From Lactarius indigo (Eukaryota > Basidiomycota > Agaricomycetes > Russulales > Russulaceae): a stretch of DNA of 64,000 bases. The DNA lies in NCBI GenBank assembly GCA_025766275.1, contig JAFKAC010000014.1:1240001-1304000 (forward strand), written 5' to 3'. The position numbers were made by a program, and so were the translations under genes. Below, piece after piece: positions 16,751-29,200 of this stretch (position 1 is the first letter of the stretch; each line of letters opens with the position of its first letter). The notes under the pieces were generated by a model. The model was not told the DNA's origin. It did no database searches and was given only the letters and a program-made list of their open reading frames with translations.

Positions 16751-18808
16751 GTGGCCGTAACAACAAGAGATCAGTGGACGAACTTCCGTCCCTATTCGCT
16801 CCCAAGAAGAGGAGAACGTAATGTCCCTACACGCTTTCTACAAGCTGCCAGTTGGAGGGAAAGACAAGGAGAAACCGGATATTTTGTGGAGTTCAACGGA
16901 CCAAGCAGGTTCCGACCAGTTGAGTTCAACTTCGATCGCTTGTGCTGGACAGAAGTTACGTGGAACCCCATAGACTCCCAGTGGGACGTCATACGACCAG
17001 CAGGACCTAGATATCAGTGTGATATCGACGCCCGAGAATTAAATAGTCAAGCAGACTGGGGCCCCATTGACGGACAAGTACGAGAGCATTCTACTGGAGA
17101 GGTAGTATCGGAGGAAGAAGAGCAAAGCCAAGAAGAAAGTGAAGGACGAGAACCAAATCAAACAGAGACTAGTGGAGGAGCGATACAAGATCTCCTCATC
17201 GAACGAGCTGAGTCCACACACATTACAGAACCAGAACCAATTCACATTCGATCACCAGCCATTATGGCAACAATAACACGAGCAATGGAAGAAGTCGCAA
17301 TTGAAGAAGAGCGTGCAATACGGGAAGAAGCAAGAGAAATCCTCATGCCCATTAACCCCAAAACCGGCATACGAATGACCGCAGAAGACGCTGCCATCTT
17401 TCGAGCTATAGGATCCGATCGAGGGGACCCTCCGACAGGACGACGACCGGCACTGGAGCTTCCCCCAGGCGTGGGAGGACCAGGTGACGATCCGCCACCA
17501 CCACCAGGAGGGGGTATCCCATTCGATTTGCGAAGGACCGAACCGCCAAGAGGACCACCCGCTGGGCCACCCGGAGGAGGCGGGGGTGATGGTGGGGGAG
17601 GAGGTAATGGAGGCACCGGAGGAGGACACCATAACGAAAAACTAACCGGCGAGCCACCTTCCATTTTTGACGGAGACAGACTCAAAGTAGACCAATTTCT
17701 GACACAGTGGCATGTCTACTGGGGCATGAACCTAGATGCCCCCATTATGCGCAACGACTACAGAAGATGCCTTCTGTTTCTTTCCTACATCAAAGGTGGA
17801 GCAGTCAGTGAATGGGTCCTGTCCTTCCTGAACTGGCTCAACAGACAAATACAACGAGGGATCAGCCCCTACACTCGAGATCTATGGGACGCCGTAGCCG
17901 ACGGCTTCAGCCAGCGATTTGAAAACACACTGGAACGAGAGCAGGCGCAGGCGATACTGCAAAAAGGGTTCAAAATGATGGGAGAGGATATTGACAAGTA
18001 CGTCAACGACTTCGAGCAACTCGCGCGGAAAGCTCACTACCGCCTCAATGAACCACAAACGATCGACCTCTTCACATCGGGTCTACCCAAGGAACTGTTC
18101 AAAAATGCGTTCCAATTCGACGACCCCATCACGTTTGACGACTGGAAGAGGGCCGTGCTCAAGCGACAGAAAAACTACATCCATCTCAAGGCAAGACTCA
18201 ACGAATACAAGAATACGACAACGCAGCCAAAAAAGCAAAGCGGCAATGCAGGGTGGACACTTCCGCAAAACCTACCTCAAACCAACCCGTGGGCAATGGA
18301 CACTTCCGCTGACCGCGCCAAGGTGCGGCTCGCAGGATCAGAAGAAATCGACTTCAACAAACTGCCCCATCACGACTGGCCAACGCCGCCATTCCCACCA
18401 CGAGGAGGACCGGGAGCCAGAGGGCGCGGAAGAGGAGGGTCAAGGAGGGACCTAAGGAACGTCCTCTGCTATAATTGTCATGCTCCGGGACACCTCTCAC
18501 GAAATTGTCCACACCCCCGTGTTCAGAGGCAATGGCAAGCAGCCCCATCAAACAGCCGAATGACTGAGACATGGCCACCCCAGTGGCCTATTTCACAAGG
18601 ACCGGTGTCGCAGTACGAGCCCTCATTGCCAGGGTACGCAACACCGGCACCCAGCGCGACACCAATGCCGCAGATAAACGCAGCCACGACAAAGACACCG
18701 GGAGAACAGGCAAAGGAATGGCTTACGCAAGTAGCCAACAGTACGGATGAGGTAAAGGACCTCATACTTCAAGATCTGTGGGGAAAAGAGGGTTTTCGGG
18801 ACGCCTGA
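16751..18808 (+). CDS. gag: Element B Gag (probable GUG start)
   Basis: The layout is as in element A's Gag: N-terminal domain (TRDQWTNFRPY..VPTRFLQAASW), acidic linker and Gly/Pro-rich tract (about 17420-17630). The capsid domain starts at FDGDRLKVDQFLTQWHVYWG (about 17668), and a zinc knuckle CYNCHAPGHLSRNC lies near 18470. The start is GTG at 16751 in the context CACCGTGG. The first in-frame ATG is at 17264, about 171 codons in. Only one out-of-frame ATG (near 16821) occurs between the inferred cap site and that codon. The gag end overlaps pol by about 30 nt at the slippery heptamer GGGTTTT. Confidence 0.85.
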   Translation: MAVTTRDQWTNFRPYSLPRRGERNVPTRFLQAASWRERQGETGYFVEFNGPSRFRPVEFNFDRLCWTEVTWNPIDSQWDVIRPAGPRYQCDIDARELNSQADWGPIDGQVREHSTGEVVSEEEEQSQEESEGREPNQTETSGGAIQDLLIERAESTHITEPEPIHIRSPAIMATITRAMEEVAIEEERAIREEAREILMPINPKTGIRMTAEDAAIFRAIGSDRGDPPTGRRPALELPPGVGGPGDDPPPPPGGGIPFDLRRTEPPRGPPAGPPGGGGGDGGGGGNGGTGGGHHNEKLTGEPPSIFDGDRLKVDQFLTQWHVYWGMNLDAPIMRNDYRRCLLFLSYIKGGAVSEWVLSFLNWLNRQIQRGISPYTRDLWDAVADGFSQRFENTLEREQAQAILQKGFKMMGEDIDKYVNDFEQLARKAHYRLNEPQTIDLFTSGLPKELFKNAFQFDDPITFDDWKRAVLKRQKNYIHLKARLNEYKNTTTQPKKQSGNAGWTLPQNLPQTNPWAMDTSADRAKVRLAGSEEIDFNKLPHHDWPTPPFPPRGGPGARGRGRGGSRRDLRNVLCYNCHAPGHLSRNCPHPRVQRQWQAAPSNSRMTETWPPQWPISQGPVSQYEPSLPGYATPAPSATPMPQINAATTKTPGEQAKEWLTQVANSTDEVKDLILQDLWGKEGFRDA

Positions 18809-21800
18809 ACCCGTCAGTCTGGGTGAGGGCTCTTCAATGTAATTCTGTAATTGTGACAACACGCTATCGATCTATGCGAATTCCAGTAACTGTCTGTACA
18901 AATTACCAAACGACTGAAACCAAAGCACTGGTTGACTCTGGCGCAACCGACAACTTCATCCGACCCAGTTTGGCTACATGGGCCGGTATCCAGACACAGC
19001 CGCTGGACACACCCCGCAAAATATGGAATATAGACAATACGGAAAACAAAGCTGGGTTAATCACTCATTACGTTAACCTGGAAGTGAAAACACGGGGACA
19101 GATAAAGCAAATGACCTTCCTGGTCACCGACCTTGGAAGCGAAGACATGGTGCTGGGCTATCCATGGCTAAGCGCATTCAAACCAACGATCAGCTGGGCC
19201 ACTGCCACCATGCACCCCGACATGCAGCCGGTAGTGCTGGCAACTACTGCAGCGCTACTATCAACAACGACCATTCGAGCCCTCATCGTGGCCGAAAAGG
19301 AAGACATTGTGCGGGAACTAGAGGAGGAGACGTTCGCTAGGGCCACCACCTTGACGGAGTTGGCTATACAAGCAAAACAACAACAGACGGCAGCCGTGCT
19401 CCCTCAAGAATACGCAATGTTCAGTAAACTTTTCAACGAGCAAGCCTCGCACCGCTTTCCCCCGGCAAGACCGTGGGATCACGCAATAGACTTCAAACCA
19501 TCGGCGCCGACCGCCATCGACTGCAAAATCTACCCCATGACTCAAAAAGAAGAGGGCGAACTCAAAGAATTTCTAGAGGAAAAGCTGAAACAGGGGTACT
19601 TGCGCCCTTCTATCTCCCCGTACGCATCCTCCTTCTTCTTCATTAAAAAGAAGGACGGAAAACTACGACCGGTACAGGACTACCGGGTCATCAACTCCCA
19701 CACTATTCGAAATCAGTACCCACTGCCACTAATACAGGACCTCATCCTTGACCTCAGCAACGCCCATATCTACACGAAACTCGACATCCGATGGGGTTAC
19801 AACAACATACGTATTCGCGACGGCGACCAGGAAAAAGCGGCGTTCAAAACTAAATTTGGCCTCTTCGAGCCCACGGTCATGTTCTTCGGACTCACAAACT
19901 CCCCCGCCACCTTCCAGGCCATGATGAACCACATCTATCGCGACACAATCGCGAAACACGAGCGACTGGGCACTACCATACGCGTCTACATGGACGATAT
20001 TGGTATCACCACTCACTTTGATCACGACCTCGCGGCCCACGTAAACGCCGTTCGAGATGTGTTGCGCGTCGCGGCGGAGCACGACCTCTACTTCAAGCTC
20101 AAGAAGTGCCTCTTCCACCAACCGCGGATGGATTACCTGGGGGTAATCCTTGAGAGGGGGGTGACCCGAATGGACCCCGTAAAAGTCCAAGGAATCAAGG
20201 ACTGGCCGACGCCGACAAAAGTCAAAGACGTCCGATCTTTTCTCGGCTTTTGTAACTTTTACAGACTTTTTATCCGCGGTTTCGCAACTCACGCCAAGCC
20301 ACTCACTAAACTGACACGAAAGGATGAAGAATGGCGGTGGACTGAAGAAGAAGATAAGGCGTTCAACACTCTAAAACGTCTCATAACGGAGGAACCGGTG
20401 CTAGCACACCCCGTCCTCCAGGATCCGTTTGAGTTGGAAGTTGACGCTTCGGGCTACGTGGTGGGAGCCGTCTTACTACAAAAGAAATCTGACGGCAAGC
20501 GACACCCCATAGGTTACTACTTGGCAACACTTTCTGAAGCAGAAAGAAACTACGACATCTACGACCTAGAACTGCTTGCAATAGTTAAGGCCCTACGGAA
20601 CTGGCGGCCACTTCTCGCGGGTGCCCCCCACAAGATTAAAATCTATTCGGACCACCTGAACCTACAATATTGGAAGTCACCGCAGAAGATCAGCAGACGA
20701 GTTGCTAGGGAAGTACTCAAACTCTCTGAATATGACTTCGAGATTCATCACATTAAGGGAAAGAACAATGGGAGAGCAGATGCCCTGTCAAGACAACCAG
20801 ACTACGACCAGGGAGTCAAAGACAATAGCAAAGTAGTGGTCCTACCTCCCGAAGTTTTTGTACGGGCCCTTAACGTCGCGCGCACCTTCATCGCGAACCC
20901 AAATCTACTGCAACCGCGTCACCAGCAGGACGAGAAGGTGATTGAAATATGGGCCGACCCTCATCACCTCAAGAAGATACAAGGACAATGGTATAAAGAC
21001 GGCAGGTTCGTAATCACAGGGCCCGCATCGACTCAACGTACACTGATACACGACCATCACGACTTGCCAATACACGGCCACCCGGGGATTGCGAGAACTC
21101 AACGCATCCTGGAAAGACACTACTGGTGGCCGCGACTCCGAAGAGACGTATACGAATACGTGCAAGGCTGCGCAGAATGCCAAAGAAATAAAGTCAACAT
21201 GAGACCCATACGGGCCGCGCTGCATCCCATCACGCCAATACTGGAAGCCATGCCGTTCCACATGGTGGTGGTAGACTTCATCACCAAACTCCCCGCTTCT
21301 AGGGGGTACAACAGCATACTAACTGTCACGGATCACAACTGCAGCAAGGCCTCCGTCTTTATCCCATGCCGAGAAGAGATTACCGCAGAAGAGGTGGCGA
21401 CTCTGTATGTCGCCCAGGTGTTCAAACGCTTCAGGCTACCGTGCAAGATAATAAGCGACCGTGACCCCCGCTTCACGTCCAAGTTTACCAGAGAAGTATG
21501 CCGCATTCTGGGAATTCAACAGAACATATCAACCGCATATCACCCGCGTACTGATGGGCAGTCCGAACGAACTAACCAGTGGCTGGAACAGTACCTACGC
21601 TTCTGGGTAAATGAGCGGCAAGATAACTGGACCACTTATCTGCCGATCGCCGAATTTGCGCACAACAACTGGCCACATGAACACACCAAGGAATCACCGT
21701 TCCAACTTCTGATGGGGTACAACCCGCAAGCGGATTGGACAGATAAGCCATCCCCCATTCCCCTCGCAACCGCGCGACTGACACAACTAAAAGAAGCTAG

Positions 21801-23517
21801 AGACAACGCCCAACGCCTTATAAAGAAGGCCCAAGAGTCATGGGTACGCAACAAGGATACGCCCAAGTTCAGCGTCAACGACCTCGTGTGGCTCGAGGGC
21901 AAGCACCTTCGAACCAACCAGCCTACAGCGAAATTAGCGGCGCGACGCCACAGACCCTTTCAGGTGATACAGGTGATGTCCCCTTACAATTATCGATTGG
22001 AACTTCCCAGGCAGTGGAGCATCCACCCAGTGTTTCACATCGATCTTCTCACCCCGTACAAACAAACTTCCTTACACGGGGAGAATTTCACACGACCACC
22101 GCCTGAACTGATCGATGGAGAAGAGGAGTACGAAGTCGAGGCCATTCTGGACACTTGGCATTTCGGCCGAGGAAGACGCCTCCAATATCTCATCAAGTGG
22201 AAGGGGTACCCAGACTCGGAGAACCAGTGGGTCAACAAAGATGACGTCTTTGCGCCGGAAGCGCTCCGCCTGTATCAGGAAACACAGACCCACGATAGAA
22301 GAGATAAAGTGGGAGTCGCCCAGACAGAGGACAGTCATCCCCTCTTCCTTCGCTCAACCATCACTCTCATGCCCACTTCCCCACTACAACATGTCACACA
22401 AGCGCAGCTCCTCGACTCCCTCGCGGAAGACGCCCGCGCCCTCTTGGCTGAGGACGACGACACCGAAGTTCCCAACACTCAGCTCACGCCATGGACGCCT
22501 CTTGCACCAGCAGAGGGGCCCATCACCGCACAAGAATGGATCAACGTCGTCACTAGATTCCCAGACCCAACGACTACCCCCGACGACGACCAAGCCGTCG
22601 TCCACGTCTTCCGAAACGATCGCGGCGAGCGTGAACCCATCGCCGCTATCCCCCCAAGCGACGACCTCATCGGCGTTCGCGGAGTTTTCCCGAGCAATGA
22701 CCAGCGTTCAAGCACTGATGGAGTACGAGTTGGAGGGCTGGAAGAGGGTAGCAGCAGCGTGGCAGAAGGAGCAGTTGGACTTGGCAGCGGCCCGACTGAG
22801 GGAGATGCGCGAGCGACGGCAGCGATGGCAGCAGCTGAGGCTGGCCATGACGACGAAGATTATTACCTGGCGAGACACCCCTTCCTTCGAACGAAACGCG
22901 ACTCTGATAATCCCCGCATCACGCCCTGGCTCGTCCACTCCGACGGGTCCCCCATGTATCGAGGACGTGTGTGGGTGCCTGGCGCCGCCGATCACCGTCC
23001 GTTCACCGCCGCCGAGGACCCCACGCATGTCATTGCGCCTGAAGGGTTCCGGGCGAACCGACGACCCCATTACATTTGATACCCCATCACCGGGCCAGAC
23101 GGAGTAGAGAGGGACGCATCGCATGTCCAGATTATCGGAGGGGCAGACCCCCTCATACTAGGAGTTATACCGGGCTTGCCACACGTCTATGGTAAGCCCT
23201 TTTACGCCGAACCCCACGTATCCGCCGCGCTCCGCCCCACGTACCCGCACGAGGACCTTGTCGTCTTCGAAGCGGACAAAATCACCGACCGCGCGCTCAA
23301 TCGTATCAACGATGAGTCGCTCACTGCAGAAGTCACGCGCTTCCGCGCGGCCAGCTATGAGCTGGATCGACTCCGGGCGAGGGTGAGTCAACTCCGCGCC
23401 ATGATCGAATGCGCGCAGGACAACCGACGCGACGCCATCTACCGTCTGGAGCGCGCCACCGCGTTGGAGCGCATTGCCGACGAACAGCGCGACTGGCCGG
23501 CTCGCGACTTTCGGTGA
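18778..23517 (+). CDS. pol: Element B Pol with one in-frame TGA near the C-terminus
   Basis: Reached by -1 frameshift from gag. Protease [10 protein letters not shown] lies near 18930, YMDD at 19987-19998 and RNase H LEVDASGYVVGAVLLQ near 20438. A HHCC region (about 21050-21190) is followed by an integrase core with SDRDPRF (about 21458) and [10 protein letters not shown]. The chromodomain EEEYEVEAIL..LIKWKGYP..NQW lies near 22120-22255. The frame stops at TGA 23077-23079 right after PHYI. The same frame then continues open to 23517 and matches element A residue for residue in style (YPITGPDG..VYGKPFY, then a coiled coil). The TGA therefore truncates the last ~145 codons of a conserved module; CGA to TGA decay is a plausible cause. 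Confidence 0.9.
22115..23107 (+). other. Overlapping +1-frame ORF in element B's post-pol region
   Basis: 330 open codons lie +1 relative to pol. The stretch at about 22706-22850 (YELEGWKRVAAAWQKEQL then an Arg-rich helix) and the end (LKGSGRTDDPITF) match the +1 frame of element A. See the entry at 9283. Function is unknown. Confidence 0.45.
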
Positions 23518-23548
23518 GTCTGGGGTCTCACGCTAAAAAGGGAGGTGA

Positions 23549-24052
23549 TGTCACGTTTCGACTTGTACCCTTACTGTACCGGTTGCAACTACGGCGGTAA
23601 GGTAGATTAGTTGCGGACTTTACCACGGTGATACGGTAGCACGATAGGCGATAGGGTACGATAGCTGACTGATGACCGACGCCACTAGTACTGGTACTAG
23701 TAGTATTAGGGTTCGAGTTGTTTCTGCGATACGTTGGACGCTACTTTACTGTGACTCATAGCAGCGCTTGAAAGCCTGCTCGATATGTATTTAAGTTGTC
23801 TTGTGAAGACCAAGATACGCCATCTTGGTCTTCTTGAATCGCCACTTGTTTCTTCTTCCTCTCACGTCTTCATCTCGAGAAGTAGTCCGCCTTTGTTCGT
23901 GACTAAACTAGTAGACTTGCCGGTGTGCCTTCGCGCATTCACTAGGAGCAAGGACTTGGACCTCCGCGTCTTCAAGCCGATAAGATTGACACATCACTAA
24001 GTTGTTACCGCTACTTGCGCTCAAGTCGAGCTAACGTCGTGGCGACGTTACA
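23549..24052 (+). repeat. Element B right LTR
   Basis: 504 bp, one CpG-site difference from the left LTR, preceded by the polypurine tract and TGA and followed by the target duplication CCTTA. Confidence 0.95.
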
Positions 24053-26290
24053 CCTTAAAAGGATTCTTAGCCCATTCAAAGCTATCAGCAACACATTTCA
24101 GGACTGACCATGGGTGGCTGGGCCTATTGAAGGTTGGCTGCGCATCACAGGAACATGCCTGGGCCCAGCCAACATAGTCGGCAGTCTTGTTCCGAAGTGA
24201 TATACTATTGATTAGATTGAATTGGCCCAGAATTGCTCTTAAGAAATGCTGCCGATGGTCTTAAATGGGCCCAATGTGGTTTGTCAGTGATGCTAAGCCT
24301 GGTGGTAGCACCCCTCATAAACAACATGGGGTCCATTCAAGACCATCGGTGCTTTCCCTCATAACTTTTCATAAGCAACATTGAGTTGATTAGGGATGTC
24401 ATCAAGGGGCAATGCTGGGCCCATTTGAGCCCACCGGCAGCATGTCTCACAAGCAATGCTGGGCCCATTTAAGCCTGTTGGCAGTGTATCTCGCTAGTAA
24501 TTTTGAGCCCATTCAAGGCAATCGGTAGTAACACTCAGGAATAACACTGGGTCCATGGGGTACCATCGGCAGCACGAATCATTTGCAACACTGGGCCCAT
24601 TCAAGGCAATTGGTAGTATCACTGACGAACAACACCGGGCCCATTTGAGACCATCAGCAGCATTTATTAAGAGCAGTGCCGGGCCCATTCAAAGATTTCA
24701 GTAGTATCACTTGGGAAAACATCGGGGCCATTTGAGACCATCGGTACCATACCTTGATTGATACTGGGCCCATTCAATGCAATCGGCAATTTCGCCAAGT
24801 ATCAATGCTGGGCCCATTTGAGGCCATCGGCAGCATTTATTAAGAGCAACACTGGGCCCATTCAAAGCAATCGGTAGTGTCACTTAGGAAAACACTGGGC
24901 CCATTTGAGACCATCGGTACCATATCTTATGATTGACACTGGGCCCATTCAATACAATCGTCAATTTCACCAAGGATCAATTCTGGGCCCATTTGAGGCC
25001 ATCGGCAGCATTTATAAAGAGCAATGCTGGGCCCATTCAAAGCAATCAGTGAAATCGCCGAAGAACAACACTGGGCCCATTCAAAGCAATCAGTAGTGTC
25101 ACTTAGGAAAACACCAGGCCCATTTGAGACCATCGGCAGCATATCTTATGATTGACACTGGGCCCATTCAATACAATTGTCAATTTCACCAAGGATCAAT
25201 GCTGGGCCCATTTGAGGCCATCAGCAGCATTTATCGAGAGCAATGCTGGGCCTATTCAAAGCAATCAGTAGTGTCACTCAGGAAATCACTGGGCCCATTT
25301 GAGACCATCGGTACCATATCTTATGATTTGCACTGGGCCCATTCAATACAATCGCCAATTTCACCAAGGATCAATTCTGGGCCCATTTGAGGCCATCGGC
25401 AGCATTTATTAAGAGCAACGCTGGGCCCATTCAAGGAAATCGGGAATGTCACTCAGGAAATCACTGGGCCCATTTGAGACCATCGGCAGCATATCTTATG
25501 ATTGACACTAGGCCCATTCAATACAATCGTCAATTTCACCAAGGATCAATTCTGGGCCCATTTGAGGCCATCGGCAGCATTTATCGAGAGCAACGCTGGG
25601 CCCATTCAAAGCAATCGGTGAAATCGCCGAAGAACAACACTGGGCCCATTCAAAGCAATCGGTAGTATCACTTAGGAAAACACCAGGCCCATTTGAGACC
25701 ATCGGCAGCATCTATCAAGAGCAATGCTGGGCCCATTCAAGGAAATTGGTAGTGTCACTTAGGAAAATACCGGGCCCATTTGGGACCATCGGCAGCATAT
25801 CTTATGATTGGCACCAGGCCCATTCGATACAATTGTCAATTTCACCAAGGATCAATTCTGGGCCCATTTGAGCCCATCAGCAGCATGTCCTAGGAGCCAT
25901 TATGGGCCCATTCAAGGCAATCGGTAGCATTTCAGGGGAATAATACTGGGCCCATTTGAGACCATCGGCAGCGTGTCTCAGGGGCAGCACTGGGCCTATT
26001 CAAGGAATTCGGCAGTGTCACTTAGGAATAACATTGGGCCCATTTGAGACTATCGGCAGCACCTGCGAAGTGTTTTCTGTGTAGTGGGCCCATCTCTTAA
26101 TCATGGTAAGGTATCTCCAGCTGATGTCGCTGGCCCCATCCAAACAATTCAGCAGTTCTATTTAATAGGCCCATTCGTGATTTACGTCTGCCTTTACTAT
26201 GTAGGCCCACGTGGGTTTCGCCGATGTATTAGGGTCATTTGCACATGGGGTTTTACGAATGTATCGTTAATTATTTGCGTCATTATGTGG
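24053..26290. repeat. Minisatellite with ~44-bp monomers and higher-order structure
   Basis: Monomers of 43-44 bp alternate between a type with CCCATTTGAGACCATCGGCA and a type with CCCATTCAAAGCAATCGG. Each is built around the palindrome TGGGCCCA. The marker ATCTTATGATTG recurs near 24923, 25142, 25316, 25491 and 25796, which gives higher-order blocks of 4, 5 and 7 monomers. The array is best from about 24400 to 26060 and fades at both ends. Short open frames with repeated WAHSKQS-like peptides are by-products of the repeat. Many monomers carry TCGGCAG, the motif that fills the island genes. Confidence 0.9.
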
Positions 26291-26291
26291 G

Positions 26292-29200
26292 TTTACAGCC
26301 TTCGAACCCAAGTTCCACTGGCGAGATGCCACCCTGGACGAAGAATTCCAACCAGTAGTAATCACCAGTCTGAATTTGTCCGACAAAGCCATGCCTATGG
26401 AAGCTACCATTAAGGCATTGGAGACGTATCAACTGGACGAATTAGCTTGGAAACAACTGGAAAACGAAGACGACCCACACGTCCGACTACGAAAAACAAC
26501 AACGGCATCTGAATTAGCACAACAAGAAGCGGCAAAAAAACTGCAAAGGACATTCGAGGAGATGGTCCCCGAAGAATACCGAAGACACCAGAAAGTCTTC
26601 AGTGAAGAAGCATCCCAGTGTTTTCCCCCATCACGGCCTTGGGACCATGCCATCGACCTCGTTCCGAATGCCCCCGAAACAATGGACTGTAAGGTGTACC
26701 CACTTACAGTCCCCGAAACAGAAAAATTAACAGAGTTCGTAACCAAACACCTAAACAAGAATTACATCCAACTGTCCAAGTCCCCCTACGCGTCCCCTTT
26801 CTTTTTCATCAAGAAGAAAGACGGAAAGTTACGCCCAGTACAAGATTACTGCCACCTTAACGAATTGACCATAAAAAATCACTATCTGCTTCCCCTAATC
26901 CCTGAACTTATCGATAAGATCCGAGAAGCACGGCTCTACTCCAAACTTGATATCCGATGGGGAAATAACAATGTTCAGATCAAACAGGGGGATGAATGGA
27001 AAGCAGCGTTCAAGACGAACCAGGGGTTGTTCGAACCCCGAGTCATGTTCTTCGGTCTTACCAACTCCCCCAGCACTTTCCAAACAATGATGGACACTAT
27101 TTTCCAGGAATTGGTACTGACGGGCGAAGTAATTGTTTATATGGATGATATCCTAATCACAACGGCGGATGATCTCACCCATCACAGAAAAGTGTTGCAT
27201 CAAGTCCTGGACCTCTGCAACGAACATGACTTGTACATCAAACCTGAAAAATGCGTGTTTGAAGTCTACAAAGTGGAATATATAGGACTGATTATCGGGC
27301 ACGGCAAGCTACAAATAGACCCAATCAAGGTACAAGGTGTATGCGACTGGAAAGCGCCAAAATCACTCAAAGAAGTACAAGCCTTCTTAGGCTTCTGTAA
27401 CTTCTATCAGCGTTTCATAAGGGGATTCTCCACGATAGCAAGACCGCTCCATGACCTCACCAAGAAAGATACCCCTTGGGAATGGACGGACAACAGACAA
27501 AAAGCATTTGACACCATCAAGGAACGAATTAGCTCCAAACCAGTACTTCTATTCCCAAGGCTAAATCAACCCTTCGAACTAGAAGTAGATGCCTCCAGCT
27601 ATGCCTTAGGGGCGGTACTGAACCAAAAGGGGGAAGACAATAAATTGCATCCAATCGCGTTCTATTCCGAATCCCTATCAGAAGCAGAATGCAACTACAA
27701 CATCTACGATAGGGAGCTACTAGCAATTGTCAAAGCCCTGCAGACCTGGCGCACATACCTGATCGGATCCCCTCACCTAATAACCATTCACACAGACCAT
27801 GCCAACCTTCAATACTGGAAGGAGCCTAGGAAAATCAGTTGATGAGTAGCATGGGAATTTCAAGAACTCTCCAAGTACAACTTTGTACTCAAACATATCC
27901 CCAGTACCAAGAATACCCAGGCAGATTCCCTATCAAGACACCCTGATTATGACGATGGAACAGCAGATAACGACCACGTCACAGTGCTACCAGAAGAGGT
28001 GTTCCTGAAAATTACCCAGACGTCCATGCATGATATGGACATATGGACTCAGATTACCCAAAACATGGAAGAATCTGCAGTACTCCCATGGGTTGAACCC
28101 CACAACCTGAAGAAGCATAACGGCTTGTGGTGGAAAGGTGACGCCCTTGTTGTTGTGGGAAACAACGACCTTAAGTGGGGGGTAATCACCTTTTTCCACG
28201 ATACCCCAAGTGCAGGACATCCGGGAATCGCAAATACCCTGGAATTGGTACGATGTGACTTCTGGTGGCCAAATATGCGGAAAGATGTAGAAGCCTACGT
28301 CAAGGGATGCGCTACTTGCCAAAGCAACAAAATCAATCCCCACCAACAAAAACCCCACCTATTCCCCATCACCACAGACCCATCGGCCAAACCTTTCAAA
28401 GTCGTAGCAATGGATTTCATAGTCAAACTCCCGACATCAAATGGATTTGATTTGATTCTCACCATCACCGATCACGACTGTGGTGTAAAGGTCGGGCGAT
28501 AGGGGTGATCTGGCTAAGTGGGCCGGTCAGGTGACAAGATCTGTAAGGCCAGTTCAATTGGCAACGAGAAAAGCGCGAAGTTGAGCGATGGTAGAGCACG
28601 AGTGAAGATGTACAAAGGCGAAGCGACTTCGCTTTGGAGAGGAGTTTCAGAGGCACACGAGAGGGATAGAGAGAACACAACTGGATAATGATTCGAGTAC
28701 ATACGAACGCATTTAAATACATTTTAGATACGTTTTTAAAGATAATAATAACAAAGTACAGTAAAGAAATATAAAGGTGCACGGGCCATACAAAACCATG
28801 AAACAGGAGTCAAAGCAGTGTTGAGAAATGGAGCAGAAAGGGGAGTGAGACCCCTATGAGACTTGCGATGTTTGAATGGGAATGGATACGGCGATAATGA
28901 ATCTTGAGCTGCCGCGCATGATTGCGGCGGTAATGTTTTGATGTGGGTTCGAGTCGGCCGGGTCGAGCGTGCCAAAATGCAGCAGACTGTTCAAAGGCAG
29001 CAATGTTCATCCCCTGCAATGAAACCATAATGTCAGAAGGAGTGGCCAAACTTTATCTCCAACACGTGTACCCACACTATGACTTACCCCATAAGATTAT
29101 CTCCGACTGAGACCCCAGATTCGCATCCACCTTTATGAGGCAATTGTGCAAAACCTTGGGAATACAGCAAAATGTTTCATCTGCATATCATCCCCAAACA

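Larger units (their letters stand above)
16228..24052 (+). mobile_element. Element B: full-length Ty3/gypsy chromovirus
   Basis: LTRs of 504 bp lie at 16228-16731 and 23549-24052. They are identical by eye except T/C in GATATGG/GATACGG, again a CpG site. The 5-bp target duplication CCTTA is perfect (16223-16227 and 24053-24057). The PBS lies at 16734-16744 and the polypurine tract AAAAAGGGAGG at 23535-23545. It is a sister family of element A: gag and pol align over their whole lengths. The pol frame carries one internal TGA (23077-23079) near its end. Confidence 0.95.

Noticed and set aside
24494..25711. Several short ORFs with repeated WAHSKQS / GPFEAI peptides
   Set aside because: They are created by the 44-bp minisatellite and shift frame with each monomer; no start or conserved codon pattern supports translation.
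24400..26060. CRISPR-like direct repeats
   Set aside because: Monomers are contiguous and variable along their whole length, with no unique spacers, and the DNA is eukaryotic.
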